A stretch of 64,000 nucleotides of DNA from Tenebrio molitor (GCF_963966145.1 NC_091049.1:29264001-29328000); one strand, 5' to 3'; numbered from the stretch's first letter, positions 12,109-23,142 are shown. The notes: generated by a model not told the origin, from the sequence alone. Made by a program: numbers and translations.

Positions 12109-12176
12109 TATCAAAACGTATTTAGGTACTTGCCTCCGATCAGTCGTACTGAGTGTGTTTGTAAAAGAACAAGAAA
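12109..12176 (+). promoter_or_regulatory. Core promoter of ART1
   Basis: An initiator-like TCAGTCGTA has its +1 A at 12142. A degenerate TATA-like TATCAAAA lies at 12109, about 33 bp upstream. The block CAGTCGTACTGAGTGTG is shared with the ART pseudogene (near 19917) and, slightly changed, with ART3. The leader before the ATG at 12177 is only about 35 nt. Confidence 0.5.
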
Positions 12177-12971
12177 ATGGTATTCATCAGAGAAAGAAGA
12201 GATGACAGATTCGTCGACTTCAAAGACTCTTTCAAGAAACTTCCCTCAAACGGATATGACCACACCTTCATCTACAAACACGTGAAAAAACTGGTCTCGG
12301 TCAAATTTTCCCAAATCCTTCAACTACTACAAGAAGAGTTGTGTACCAACACAATTTATGGAAACATCTGGAACAACGCCAAGGCAAGGTACTCCAACAA
12401 TGATCCTTCATCCCTTCCTCGGGAGTGCCACATTGCTCTTATTGCTTACACCATGGAAGGTCCGCTTTACAATGACTTCAACGCTAAGTTAAGACTGTTA
12501 AAAAATGCGAGTGACTGGAAAAATTTCAATTACAAGAGTTTGTATGCGTTGCTAGCCCGCTCTATCCATGGCATTGACAACAATCCGAGTGTCACTCCGC
12601 GATATTTCTATCGAGCGATGTCGTGCAGACCAGAGGTACTCAATTTCGAAGTAGGCGATTGCATCTACCCTACCCAATTCTTATCTTGTTCGGTTAATAA
12701 AGAAGTAGCGGTACGTTTTATGGGTGATGAGCAGGCCACACTTATCACATTCCACGGGGGTCCCTTGGCAGCCTGTGGAATTGCTAATCATTCGGTGCAT
12801 CCCGAAGAAGAAGAGATACTTGTCTTTCCGTGGAGTACTTTCAAAGTTACGAAGATTCACAGGTCAGCCTCCGAAGACGCCATCAGTTTGAGAAGCGTTG
12901 ACTGTTTGGTTGACGATTTGCCATACTCTGGAAAGTACACCCGCGAGGGAATTAACATTATCAATCAATAA
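12177..12971 (+). CDS. ART1: RSE-class mono-ADP-ribosyltransferase (arginine type)
   Basis: Single exon, 264 residues, true ATG at 12177 with purines around it. The three ART catalytic motifs are in order: the NAD-binding arginine in YFYRAMS (Arg146), the S-x-S strand in QFLSCS (Ser170-Ser172), and the E-x-E motif in HPEEEEILVFP (Glu211/Glu213), typical of arginine-specific enzymes. The enzyme should transfer ADP-ribose from NAD+ to arginine on a protein substrate. Unlike vertebrate ecto-ARTs there is no signal peptide, GPI signal or membrane segment, so a cytosolic role is inferred. Paralogs ART2 and ART3 lie downstream and DUF4804 relics and genes are interleaved. The substrate is unknown. 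Confidence 0.85.
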   Translation: MVFIRERRDDRFVDFKDSFKKLPSNGYDHTFIYKHVKKLVSVKFSQILQLLQEELCTNTIYGNIWNNAKARYSNNDPSSLPRECHIALIAYTMEGPLYNDFNAKLRLLKNASDWKNFNYKSLYALLARSIHGIDNNPSVTPRYFYRAMSCRPEVLNFEVGDCIYPTQFLSCSVNKEVAVRFMGDEQATLITFHGGPLAACGIANHSVHPEEEEILVFPWSTFKVTKIHRSASEDAISLRSVDCLVDDLPYSGKYTREGINIINQ

Positions 12972-13922
12972 TTAATAAAATTCGTCTTTGTCAGAAATAA
13001 CAAAAAATATTCATAAAAGTTTGTTCAACTTCCATGAAATCATTTTAACGTTTTTCCTTCTTTTTCTTCTTGACTTTTCAAACGACAAATTGTTATAAGA
13101 TAAGTGAAAATGTAAAAAATAAACGATTTGATTGATTTTTCTTTTATTTGTCGTTCCAATACATTTTAATTGTTTATAACATTTTAACGTCGAAATGGTT
13201 ATTCGGAATCATTACATTTTTAGCAAATAAACAATTAATTTGATGCAGTTTCATTTCTACTGTTTTTCGACTTTCAGTAAGTACGCCACTGGAAAAACCT
13301 TATAATAGGGCGGAAAGTGGCCTATTACTGACCAAGAGAGGGAAGTAAAGATAAAAAGGAATGGTTAACTTTCCGCCCTCGTATGTTAGGAATGTGCATA
13401 TTACAACACGATTCCAAATAAAAAAAAATTATTATACCTGAATCTGAATCCCTATTTTTGACACTAAAATGCGTGCGAAAAAGGGCCCTTAAAACACTAA
13501 AGCTACGCGTCGTGCTCTTAAACTCGTCGCGCGTGCTTTAAAGGCTTCCTTATAAACTTGTATCATAATATACCTACTATTTCGCACCCGTAAGTTTAGG
13601 TAACAATTTTCTCCTGTGTGAACCCGTGAACCTTTAAAACGGTCGTTTTACTCGCGTTTTAAATTGGCCCACTCATGCCAAAGAAATCCCAATTTAGATA
13701 TGAACTCGTTAAAAAAACTACTATTTATGAATGAAAAATTTTATAATTGTGTTAAAAAATGACACACTACGGCACTTTTTTAACGCAAAATGCGTGCAAA
13801 AATGAACCGCTATGGCACTTTTTTAACGCTTCTTGACTGATTCAAAAATCACATATTTTATAAACGCAAACGAATGAAAAACTTGCACTTTTTTTGACGG
13901 AAGTTAAAAAAATAATACTTTG
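12972..13922. other. Intergenic, degenerate repeat sequence
   Basis: After the ART1 terminator region lie AT-rich DNA and decayed copies of an interspersed repeat. Residues 13605-13712 resemble the repeat family seen at 31885, 34311 and 50961 (shared TTTAAAACG..CGTTTT and TTGGCCCACTC blocks). No gene seen. Confidence 0.5.
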
Positions 13923-14450
13923 GGGTTCCAGCTGCTAAGTGTCCTTGCCTCGCTTGTATTAAAAATCATCCCCTATTCAAGGACCTTTTCAAATGAATAA
14001 TATAGTTAATAATATAATAATTTATGAACCCCATGTTTGGCTGGAAGTGGCAGCTTTTCTACTGCGTTTTTAAAATTCGCTTACAGAATAATCGCAACAG
14101 CATGATATTTCCATTCGAATCACATTCGCCGTTAATCCGTTAATCTGTTATTAATATTTGCGTTAGCTTTCCCAAAACAATTCGCAAGAAAAGCTAATAG
14201 CAAATCATTTTGCGAATTCGGGAAATTACCTACTTGACTTGATACACCATCTGTGTTGTTCGATGTTGCCATGATAAATTGATAATATTTCTTGACCTTG
14301 TTATTATCTTTATTGGAAACAGAAAACTCATTTTTATCGTTCGATTAATCTAGATGAAATTTTAAAAAATGTCAAAATTAATTTGTACAAGTATCATCAT
14401 TATACAATATTTTTGAAAGCAAAACCTCTGCAATCTGTAGTTTTAGAATG

Positions 14451-14886
14451 TAACGCTTAAGGTATAAGATTATATGGCAGCACTAAAATTATCCTAATAA
14501 TGGAAACCAATATTGGCGTTAAGATGGTTGTCTCGGCTCGTGCAGCTGCATCCCTTTTTCTTCGTTCAGGGCAGGAATTAAAAATTTGTGATAGAACATG
14601 TTTTTGCTGTTTATTGTAAATTTCATTATTGTACCGAAATTCCCTTTGGTACTTTGTGTCTTAAAAACAGTAAAGATGATTTGTAATAGTATTGTATATT
14701 TAATAAATAAATATAATTTCGTCGGTACGCATTTGTTTTGAGGCCGGCTCTGGAATTCACAATAGAGAATTGCTTGAAGCATGATTTATGGTTGGGCTGA
14801 CCGCCTACTGCAATTGCGACAAAAGGAACGTTTATCTCCGGCCAAATACTTTTAAAGGGCCATATAATCTTATACCTTAAGCGTTA
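14451..14886. mobile_element. Inverted-repeat DNA element with perfect 28-bp TIRs
   Basis: The ends TAACGCTTAAGGTATAAG... at 14451-14478 are perfectly mirrored at 14859-14886. The element is absent from the paralogous site near 8455, so it inserted after the duplication. The internal 87-codon minus-strand frame resembles no transposase I know. The superfamily is undetermined. Confidence 0.85.
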
Positions 14887-15849
14887 CTTTAAATACAGTA
14901 GGTACCATTCATAAGAAATTATTTAATATTTAAGCTGAACCAGTCTCAGTGGTGTAGATAATATTGCTTTTTGCATTGCACTGGCAATTGACAGAACCAA
15001 AGTGCAACACGGCTTACTTACTCCAAAGACAACTTCCCTTATTCTCAAACTAGATTAGGCAAAACTAGGCAAAACATTTGTGTATTTTTCGTACTCAACA
15101 ACTGCAATGATGGTAAAGCATAATTATCACGTGATACCGGGACATCGTTAGCGTCCGGTTTTGTTCGGGGTTCTCTGTCCGCCCATGAGCGGGCTGCGTT
15201 CACGCCGCTTTTGGTCCCAACTTTCGGACAAATAGGTGGAACCGCCCACTTTCGTTCACGCCCTAAACGTGTTCGTTTCATTCACTCCTCTCCTCTCCCT
15301 CTACAAAAAAGGCTGCGGGTCCGTAAAAGCGAGCTGGACAAAAAGACGACGTGCATCTCAAGAGATGGGACAACCGGTTCTTTCCAGAGTCACTCCGGCA
15401 TCGGTCCACAAATCGACACCGGCCCCAAAGATTTATTCGACAGTCCGTGGTAATACACGAAAAGTTTTTACATTTAAACGATATGCACCTAATGTTGCTC
15501 TTTCTTGTCTTTTTGGTTTCTTTTTCTAATAAAAAAATTATCAGAAACAAAGGAGTGTGTCTTTGTTTACACAACATTAATTCCTAAATAAACAAGAACA
15601 GCACCAATGTTAATTAAAATATTGTATCTAAGTATTGTTTCCAATCCTTGCGTAATAAAAAAGATAAAGATAGTACCTACAGTTGTCGGCATTCAAAAAG
15701 TCGTTAAAAAACAAGCAAGGCTTCGGAAAAATTGAAGAAATGACAAACTATTTACGCTAGCACAAAAATTGTTATTCTAGTTTCACGAGCAAAAAAAAAT
15801 AAGGGTGAAATCCAAATAGTCGCTTCAGAAAATCAGACACGTAATTTGT

Positions 15850-16104
15850 TAAAAATTGCGGTTGCCATATTTGATCTGGTAGGGAAGGAGCATATAGAGC
15901 AAAGGTGGAGGGAGTGCTCGTAAATTACGAGTTGAGGTTCTTCTCGAAAACTTCTTTGAGGATTTTCTTTGGGCAACTGATGAGTTCTACCACTGCGACG
16001 TTTGGGATGGGATTGGAGTTGTTGCGAGGTGAGAGCAAAACCTATTGGTGATTGTCACCCTTCACAGACCAAAGGGGTGAAATAGTGAACCATTCTGTCG
16101 ACAT
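15850..16104 (-). pseudogene. DUF4804 relic D (degraded N-terminal fragment)
   Basis: It starts MSTEWFTISPLWSVKGDNH, nearly the same as relic C and gene A, then meets an in-frame stop at about codon 21. Further matching segments follow in shifted frames. It is the paralog of relic C in copy 2. Confidence 0.8.
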
Positions 16105-16581
16105 CGTTGTTCGCACTTTCGCCTGGCAGCTATAAAAAATTATATTATTTTTGTACACAATTTGGAATAATTTATTGCTCTGTTGTGAGATCTGAAGGTG
16201 CACGTATGCGATAAGCGATATGAAACATCAACGTATGATTCATACAAAAATTTGTAAACAAGTATTAACTCTTAGGAAGAAGAAACCAAAAAATAAAATA
16301 ATATTTCAACTCGAACCAAAATCGTCACTAATCTGTTAATTTATTGTTGATAATAATAAGCAGATAAAGTTTTTGCTAATCGGGGGCATCACCCACTATC
16401 TGCGTCGCAGAGCATTCCTGATAAACTGATAATACTATTGTATTTATTTTTTGGTAATAGGAACTTGGGTAGTTTTCGGTAGAAAAATATAAGAAAAACA
16501 TTCTTATCGTCTGATTCTTTTCAATTAATTGACGCATTTTTAACCAGGTTCAGTCCCGACGATCCTCCTGGCCAATACATA

Positions 16582-17865
16582 CAGGTGTCCCAAAAATGGC
16601 GTACAAACTAGGTACTTACTACCTTATCGAGGATGTTTAAATGTACATGGAAAAAATATGGAAAAAATGTTTCCGACAAAAAAGTCAATTATTTTTATTA
16701 TTTAACGATAATACAATGTAAACAAAGATATATTCATACATCATTACCGTGCAATGTTACCGTAGAGGATTTTAAATAATTTTTTCGATGTCCAAAGCTT
16801 CTAAATTCTCTATTATGCAGGATTAGATATTGGTAGTGAGTGATCTTGTACTTTGTGATAATATGTACGATTAGACGTAGCTGTCATGACAATTTCATAC
16901 ATACAGGGTGGAACAAAAATATCAAATAATCGCTGTAACTTTTTAATTTGAAAAATTATGAAAAAATGTTTAATATAAAAATTGTTTGGTTTATTATCAT
17001 GCATGATCTGACCTTTTTACTTTGTTCCTACCTTCTTTTGTTTCGCTGCCACGGCTACCAGCTTTGGTTTTTTAAATAGCACCCATACATTTTTTGTGTG
17101 ATTTTCAAACAAGCGTATCTTTCTGTATTCATAAATACAGTTTTGCCATTATGGGGAAAAAAAGAATAAATAAAAAAATCAATAATGAAAAAAAAAATAT
17201 TTACTAAGTAATAACATTGAATCATCATTTTTGGTTAAGAATGCCATGGAAATTTGACAAGTAAAAAAATTATTTTATTGAGAGCTTAATAAAAAAAAAG
17301 TTGAATACAAAAACTTTTACAATAACAAAAGGCTATCAATACTAAACCAAATGTTCAAATTGCTCCGTTGACTGCCAAGCAATGACCTAATCGATATTTA
17401 TGGCATTCTTGATATTGCATTTTATTACTTAGTGAGTTTTTTATCACCTTTGTTTATTTTTTTTTAATTTTATTCTTTTTCCCCATAATGGCAAAACTGT
17501 ATTTATGAATACAGAAAGATACGCTTGTTTGAAAATCACACAAAAAAATTATGGGTGCTATTTAAAAAACCAAAGTTGGTTGCCATAGCAGCGAAACAAA
17601 AGAAGATAGGAACAAACTAGGAAGACCAGATGATGCAGGATAATACACCAATCAACTTTTATATTAAACATTTTTTCATAAATTGTCAAATTAAAAAGTT
17701 ACAGCCAATATTTGATACTTTTATTGCAAAATAATTGACCTGTTTAGGGCCACTTTCAAAGACCGCCAAATCAGAAAATAAGTCCATTGAATTTTTTCAA
17801 CAATTTTACGGTAATCTCTTCTACACCGTAGTGGACCGTTAGTACGCCATTTTTGGGACACTCTG
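16582..17865. mobile_element. Mariner-type element carrying a nested foldback element
   Basis: The ends CAGGTGTCCCAAAAATGGCG and reverse-complement CAGAGTGTCCC..., about 24 bp, are flanked by TA. Inside lies a second structure whose arms (about 16906-17163 and 17477-17730) are long reverse complements sharing TTTTGCCATTATGGGG and AAACAAGCGTATCTTTC. The paralogous site near 11368 is empty. At 1.28 kb it has mariner size but no recognisable transposase frame. Confidence 0.8.
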
Positions 17866-18381
17866 TATATTGCACAACATTCTTCATCTTCATAGCAAAT
17901 TTTCTGCGGTTTATCCATTTTACAGTACATTTTAGATAACAGTTGCGATGATCCAAGAGTTGAAGATTATTAAACTATAATTACATCGATTTTTTTTACA
18001 TTTGAATGAATCATAGAGTACGAGTGTGTGTTTAATTCTTTTATCCGTTTACTCATGGATAAATTAAAGAAACGTTTTTACTTTTCATTCTTCTCTGTAT
18101 CAGGACATACGATTTGATAGGAGTGACGCTTTGACCACCAAGCTTTCATCAATTTAAAAAAATATATGTAAAAGGAGACTGTTTAATGACATTTCGTTGA
18201 AATGAAGCAATTTAACAGTTTTGGTTAGTGTGAAAATGTTCTAAGATGATAACAGTAGTTTGTTTAATAACGAGACATAAAGCAACAATTTTTATTAGGT
18301 ACTTGTCTACTTTTTGAAATTATTTACGACTACTTTATTAAGGAAATAATAAATATTTCGTGGAATCGCGATGTCGCAATA

Positions 18382-19852
18382 TAGTCCAGTCAATAGAGAC
18401 ATAAAAATGGCTCCACCTTGCAAAAGGTACAGAAAAGTTTATACTTGGCAGGTATCTTCTATTAGGCATATTATTAATATTGCCGAGTTTGCGACCTTGG
18501 GGGGTTGTCGCTCGCCCCGCCATACTGGAGAATAGGGGTGGAAAATCACATTTATGCGATTATTTCATTATTCGTGCGAGATACCTCTATCTAAGTTAGT
18601 ATAAAAAATGTAGAGCGTACAATTCTCTACATTTTTTGTTCTTTAAATTTTTTTTGTCAGATCAATAGTTTCGTAGTTACAGCATGTAGAAATCGAGAAT
18701 TTCTATTATTTTTGTACTTTTTATTCTTTTCCACACCACCATAGAGGTAGAGCAATAGGGTGCATTTTTTTTTACGTAGTGTCCCCATTGGGCATAGTCT
18801 ACGATGCAGTAGAAATTAACTGTTTTACTCTTTTTGATTTCTTTGTAACGTAGACGGATCCAAATGATCTGGATCGATCGGTTTAGATGAGCTGAATTCA
18901 TCAGAGTTTATGAATTCGAGAATTCCTCTTGAGAATTTTCCTCTTGTTCCTCAGGGTCATCATCATCATCATCAGGATCATTTGGCGTTTACCTGTTTCA
19001 TTAGTATACATGTCCGATATTCCCGTAGACGGGCAAACAATAAATGCTCGATTTCTACAGGCTGTAACTACGAAACTATTGATCTGACAAAAAAAACGTA
19101 AAGAACAAAAATTATAGAGAATAGTATGTTCTACATTTTTTGTAAGTAGTTAGATATACGTATCTCGCACGGATAATGAAATAATCACAGACGTTCCAGA
19201 ATCTGAAGATCAAGACGAACAAATAGCTGAAATCAATGAATTTCTATTTTGGCAAACGCCAGATGATCTTGATGATGATGATGATGACCCTGAGGAACAA
19301 GAGGAAAATTCTCAAGAGGAATTCCCGAGTTCATAAACTCTGATGAATTCAGCTCATCTATACCGTTCGATCCAGATCATTAGGGTCCGTCTACGCTACG
19401 AAGAGATCAAAAAGAGTAAAACAGTAAATTTCTACTGCATTGTGGACTATGCCCACTGGGACACCACATCCAGAAAAAAACGCACCCTATTGCTCTACCT
19501 CTGTGGTGGTGTGGAAAAGAATAAAAAATACAAAAATAAAAGAAATTCTCAATTTCTACACGCTGTAACTACGAAACTATTGATCTGTCAAAAAAACATG
19601 TAGAACAAAAAATGTAGAGAATTGCATGCTCTACATTTTCTATAATAACTTGGACAGAGGTATCTGGCACGGATAATGAAATAATCGCAAAAATGTGATT
19701 TTCCACCCCTATTCTCCAGTATGGCGGGGCGAGCGGCAACCCCCCAAGGTCGCAAACTCAACAACATTAATAATGTGCCTGATAGAAGATACCTGCCAAG
19801 TATAAACTTTTCTGTACCTTTTGCAAGGTAAAACTCCCTATTGATTGGACTA
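18382..19852. mobile_element. Large foldback element (1.47 kb, arms of about 600 bp)
   Basis: The ends TAGTCCAGTCAATAG and reverse-complement TAGTCCAATCAATAG are flanked by ATA on both sides; the paralogous site (near 12079) has a single ATA. Nearly the whole element is an imperfect palindrome. The arms carry an Asp/Glu-rich frame (acidic run with a GATGAT repeat, near 18958 and 19267) that looks like a decayed coding sequence present in both orientations. Confidence 0.8.
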
Positions 19853-19951
19853 ATAAGCTTAGGTATCAACTTTTAATAAGAGTTTATTATCAATACGTAT
19901 TTGCTTGCCTCCGATCAGTCGTACAGAGTGTGTTTGCAAAAGAACAAGAAA

Positions 19952-20304
19952 ATGGTGAGAAGAGATGACAGATTCGTCGACTGCAAAGATTCTTTCAAGA
20001 AGCTTCTACAAACACGTGAAAAAAATGGTCTCGAAAAAATTTTCCCAAATCCTTCCAACTACTCCAAGAAGAGTTGTGTACCAACACAATTTATGGAAAC
20101 ATGTGGAATACCGCCAAGGCAAGGTACTCCAACGAAGGATTTTTGTATACTTCAACCCTTCCTCGGGAATGCCACATTGCTCTTATTGCTTACGCCATGG
20201 ACGGTCCGGTTTACAAAGACTTCAACGCTAAGTTAAGACTGGTAAAAAATGCGAATGACTGGAAAATTTTCCATTACAAGAGTTTAAATGCGTTGCTAGC
20301 CCGC
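19952..20304 (+). pseudogene. ART pseudogene (5' half of an ART1 paralog)
   Basis: It keeps the ART1 promoter block and ATG, then RDDRFVDCKDSFKKL. It loses about 28 bp relative to ART1, shifting the frame. The original frame resumes as CTNTIYGNMWNTAKARYSN and continues to SLNALLAR, where homology ends. The Arg, S-x-S and E-x-E motifs are all missing, so it cannot be active. Confidence 0.9.
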
Positions 20305-20482
20305 AAGTGTTGTCAGCTTACATTTCTTCTTTGTTCTACTTTATTATGTTACTAATGCAATAAATGAAAACTACAACCACGTCAAGTTTGTCTCGTGCTG
20401 ATAAGCATCTTCTACATAAGAACACCCAGAAGTACCTCCAACCAGTAGTATTCATACTTTTTGTCAAAGAATATTCGACAAA

Positions 20483-21385
20483 ATGAGTTTCATCAGAGAA
20501 AGACGAAGTGGCAGATTTTGCGATTCTCAAGACTCATTCCAGAAGCTTCCCTCCGACGGATACAGTCACACGTTTATCTACAAATATGTGAAAGAACTGG
20601 TTTCGTGCAATTTTTCCAAAATCCGCGAACTACTTCAAGACGAACTGAACAGAAATTTTCTTTATCGAGAGAAGTGGAACATCGCCGAAACGAACTACGC
20701 AGAGAAAAAAAATCTGTTTCCTTCATCCCTACCTGAGGAATGTTACATTGCTCTTATTGCTTACACGCTCGACAGATTATGTGACAAGAACGACAAATCA
20801 CGTAACGAGAAGACCGCACTTTACGAGGACTTCAATTGGAAGTGTAGACAACTGAGAAGCGTTGACGATTGGAAAACATTTCCCTACAAGAGTTTGTATG
20901 CGTTGCTAGCCCGATCCATCCATGATATTCACAACAACCCCAGAATCAACCAATCAGTTTACTACAGAGGAATGTCATTCACACCATACAAACCCAGCTT
21001 CAAAGCAGGTGATATCATCTATCCCACGCAATTCTTGTCCTGTTCAATTCATAAACCCGTGGCTGAGTCATTCTTGTGCGGTCCGGAACCCACACTTATA
21101 AAGTTCAAAGGGAGCCCCCTAGCAGCATGTGGGATTCTTGAATATTCGGTATTTCCGAAAGAAGCAGAGATTCTTGTTTTCCCATGGAGCACTTTCAAGA
21201 TTGAGAAAATGAAAAGAAGTAGTTCAAGAAATAAGATCATCCTGGAATCTGTTGGTATTTTCGATGGCGACTTACCCTATTCCGGGCAATATTCTAATAA
21301 GGGAATAAACATTAACAATTTCGTAACCGGAGAGTTCAGGATTTTCAGTTTGACAGAATTCTCAAGTGTAAGTTTTTACAGTTAA
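20483..21385 (+). CDS. ART2: RSE-class mono-ADP-ribosyltransferase
   Basis: Single exon, 300 residues, ATG at 20483. Catalytic motifs: Arg162 in YYRGMSF, Ser186-Ser188 in QFLSCS, and Glu227/Glu229 in FPKEAEILVFP. Relative to ART1 and ART3 it has an insertion of about 13 residues rich in Asp, Lys and Arg near residues 99-111 and a C-terminal extension of about 20 residues ending in a Ser/Phe-rich tail. No signal peptide. A CAGT initiator-like site at 20443 and a TACATAAG about 30 bp upstream may form its promoter. A polyadenylation signal AATAAA lies at about 21408. A DUF4804 3'-exon relic sits tail-to-tail downstream, mirroring the ART3 and DUF4804 B pair. Confidence 0.85.
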   Translation: MSFIRERRSGRFCDSQDSFQKLPSDGYSHTFIYKYVKELVSCNFSKIRELLQDELNRNFLYREKWNIAETNYAEKKNLFPSSLPEECYIALIAYTLDRLCDKNDKSRNEKTALYEDFNWKCRQLRSVDDWKTFPYKSLYALLARSIHDIHNNPRINQSVYYRGMSFTPYKPSFKAGDIIYPTQFLSCSIHKPVAESFLCGPEPTLIKFKGSPLAACGILEYSVFPKEAEILVFPWSTFKIEKMKRSSSRNKIILESVGIFDGDLPYSGQYSNKGININNFVTGEFRIFSLTEFSSVSFYS

Positions 21386-21734
21386 AGTACCTATACATAC
21401 TCGTACAATAAAATTAAATAATATTTTAAAATACATTTTTTATTTAAGTAGGTACTTATGCAATATTATCATACAAAACTTCACGTAAATTATGAAATAT
21501 GTATGTGCGACATCTGCGGTGTAAAAATAAAATTTAGATCCTGCTCCTTATCTGCAAATTACGACTACGAAGCAACATTTGCTAGTTTTATCTCTCGACC
21601 TGGAAAAACCAACTGATGCGTTTATATTTTATGTCGAAAATAAAAAACTACATATATTATTCTTTGCAAACAACTTTTTACTTTATTTCATTATTCTAAC
21701 AATCGATAGACTAACCAATTGGGTAGAGTTGTTT

Positions 21735-21830
21735 TGAAGATTTTTGTTCTCCATGGGTAGAGCAATGTCCTGCACTCTACCGCCATTTTCCTAACGACCG
21801 GCCATTTTGTACGTGAATCGCTGACTTGAG
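21735..21830 (-). pseudogene. DUF4804 relic E (3'-exon fragment)
   Basis: On the minus strand this matches the last-exon start of gene B: the AAAATGGCCGGTCG block (KMAGR), then the CGGTAGAGTGCAGG region matching the GDRVQGITLHM coding sequence, and the TTCTCCATG..GAGAG/GTAGAG segment. Indels break the frame. The DNA between ART2 and this relic (about 21440-21700) also resembles that between ART3 and gene B, for example ACCTG(G/T)AAAAACCAACT. A whole convergent ART-DUF4804 unit was therefore duplicated and one eraser lost. Confidence 0.75.
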
Positions 21831-22261
21831 TTACCTAAAACTCTTGGTACATATTTCGCACTTTTGATAAATATTTAGCCGATTTGCGGTCACAGGTGTA
21901 AACATTGCACAGTAAAGTTTTTGAGAAAGACCCCACAAAGAACGTATCTTTCTCCGAGACATCTTCTACAAGCACAGCCTCCCAACCACTCCATCTGATT
22001 TTCAAACTTGGCTCTTTCGTTGATTTATAAATTAGTAATAATTGTCTTTATTATTAAATTTTTGGAAAAAAAAAACATACACACACGAAATAAAATCTGT
22101 CAAATACCTACTTATGGCATGTTAATACTTCTTTTCTCTGTTTGTAATCCATTTGACCATTTGCATATTTCCTTTTGTTGCTGGTATGTTGAATAAAAAT
22201 TTTCCTCATACATCACCACAATGACGAAATCAATTTGTCTGTTGCTGATAAGAATGATTGA

Positions 22262-22341
22262 TATAAATTCGCATCCTGCGTACGTTCGACCAGTCGTATT
22301 GAGTGATTTTAAACCGGAACACGCAAAAATATTTCACCAGA
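22262..22341 (+). promoter_or_regulatory. TATA/initiator promoter of ART3
   Basis: TATAAA at 22262-22267 lies 30 bp upstream of a CAGTCGTATTGAGTG initiator block with +1 A at 22292, the canonical arthropod spacing. The leader to the ATG at 22342 is about 50 nt. Confidence 0.7.
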
Positions 22342-23142
22342 ATGGCATTCGTCAGAAGAAGAAGAGATGAGAGATTCGTCGACTCTGAAGACTCTTTCCA
22401 GAAGGTTCCTTCAAACGGATTCGCCCACACCTTCGTCTACAAATATGTGAAACAACTGGTTTCAGTCAATTTTTCCACAATCCGTCAACTACTTCAAGAC
22501 GAGTTGAATAGAAATACTAATTATCGAGGCATGTGGAACATGGCCAAAACGGAATACTCGAAGAAAAAAAATCGGCTTACTTCATCCCTCCCTGAGGAAT
22601 GTCACATTGCTCTCATTGCTTACACGCTGGAAGGACCACTTTACAAGGACTTCAACCACATGTGCAAGACCCTGAAGAACGACAACGATTGGAATAATTT
22701 TCCTTACAAGAGTTTGTACGCGTTGCTAGCTCGATCGATCCATGGTATTGATAACAACCCCAGCGTCAGCGGATCAATTTACTACAGAGGAATGTCATTC
22801 AGGAAACAAAAGTTGAGCTTCAAAGAAGGTGATTACATCCATCCTGTGCACTTCTTGTCTTGTTCGGTTGATGAAGAGGTGGCTGTGCAATTCATGGGCG
22901 AAGAACAAGCCACGCTTATAGCGTTCAAAGGGAGTCCCATGGCAGCCTGTGGAATTGCTGGACATTCGGCATTTCCCGACGAAAACGAGATTCTCGTTTT
23001 CCCATGGAGCACGTTCAAGGTTGCGCAAATTGAGAGACGTCAATATGAAGATGTCATCGTACTGGAATCTGCCGGTTCTTTGGTCGGCGACTTGCCCTAT
23101 TCGGGACCTTATGCGCAAAAAGGAAAAGCCATCGCCAATTAA
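22342..23142 (+). CDS. ART3: RSE-class mono-ADP-ribosyltransferase
   Basis: Single exon, 266 residues. The open frame extends upstream to a GTG, but the promoter places the start at the ATG at 22342 (MAFVRRRRDERF). Motifs: Arg149 in YYRGMSF, Ser173-Ser175 in FLSCS, Glu214/Glu216 in FPDENEILVFP. Strongly similar to ART1 and ART2 throughout, with an Arg-rich N-terminus and no hydrophobic leader. It converges with DUF4804 gene B, with 348 bp between the two stop codons. Confidence 0.85.
   Translation: MAFVRRRRDERFVDSEDSFQKVPSNGFAHTFVYKYVKQLVSVNFSTIRQLLQDELNRNTNYRGMWNMAKTEYSKKKNRLTSSLPEECHIALIAYTLEGPLYKDFNHMCKTLKNDNDWNNFPYKSLYALLARSIHGIDNNPSVSGSIYYRGMSFRKQKLSFKEGDYIHPVHFLSCSVDEEVAVQFMGEEQATLIAFKGSPMAACGIAGHSAFPDENEILVFPWSTFKVAQIERRQYEDVIVLESAGSLVGDLPYSGPYAQKGKAIAN

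Larger units (their letters stand above)
8000..12560. repeat. Segmental duplication, copy 1
   Basis: This tract aligns collinearly with 13923-20304. Shared landmarks are the GGTTCCAGCTGC start, a GC-rich block with CACGTGATACCGGGACATCG (about 8710 and 15129), a DUF4804 5' fragment (9473-9763 versus about 15850-16104), and the 5' half of an ART gene. Homology stops inside the ART at GCTAGCCCGC. Copy 1 alone contains the insertions at 9810-10911 and 11870-12052. The reading frames in the GC-rich block are not conserved between the copies. Confidence 0.85.
13923..20304. repeat. Segmental duplication, copy 2
   Basis: The partner of 8000-12560, longer because three mobile elements inserted (14451-14886, 16582-17865, 18382-19852). 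It ends in a truncated ART pseudogene at the same GCTAGCCCGC where homology with ART1 stops. Microindels are frequent, so the duplication is not recent. Confidence 0.85.

Noticed and set aside
14519..14782. 87-codon minus-strand frame inside the 28-bp-TIR element
   Set aside because: No similarity to a transposase and no start context; probably chance in AT-rich DNA.
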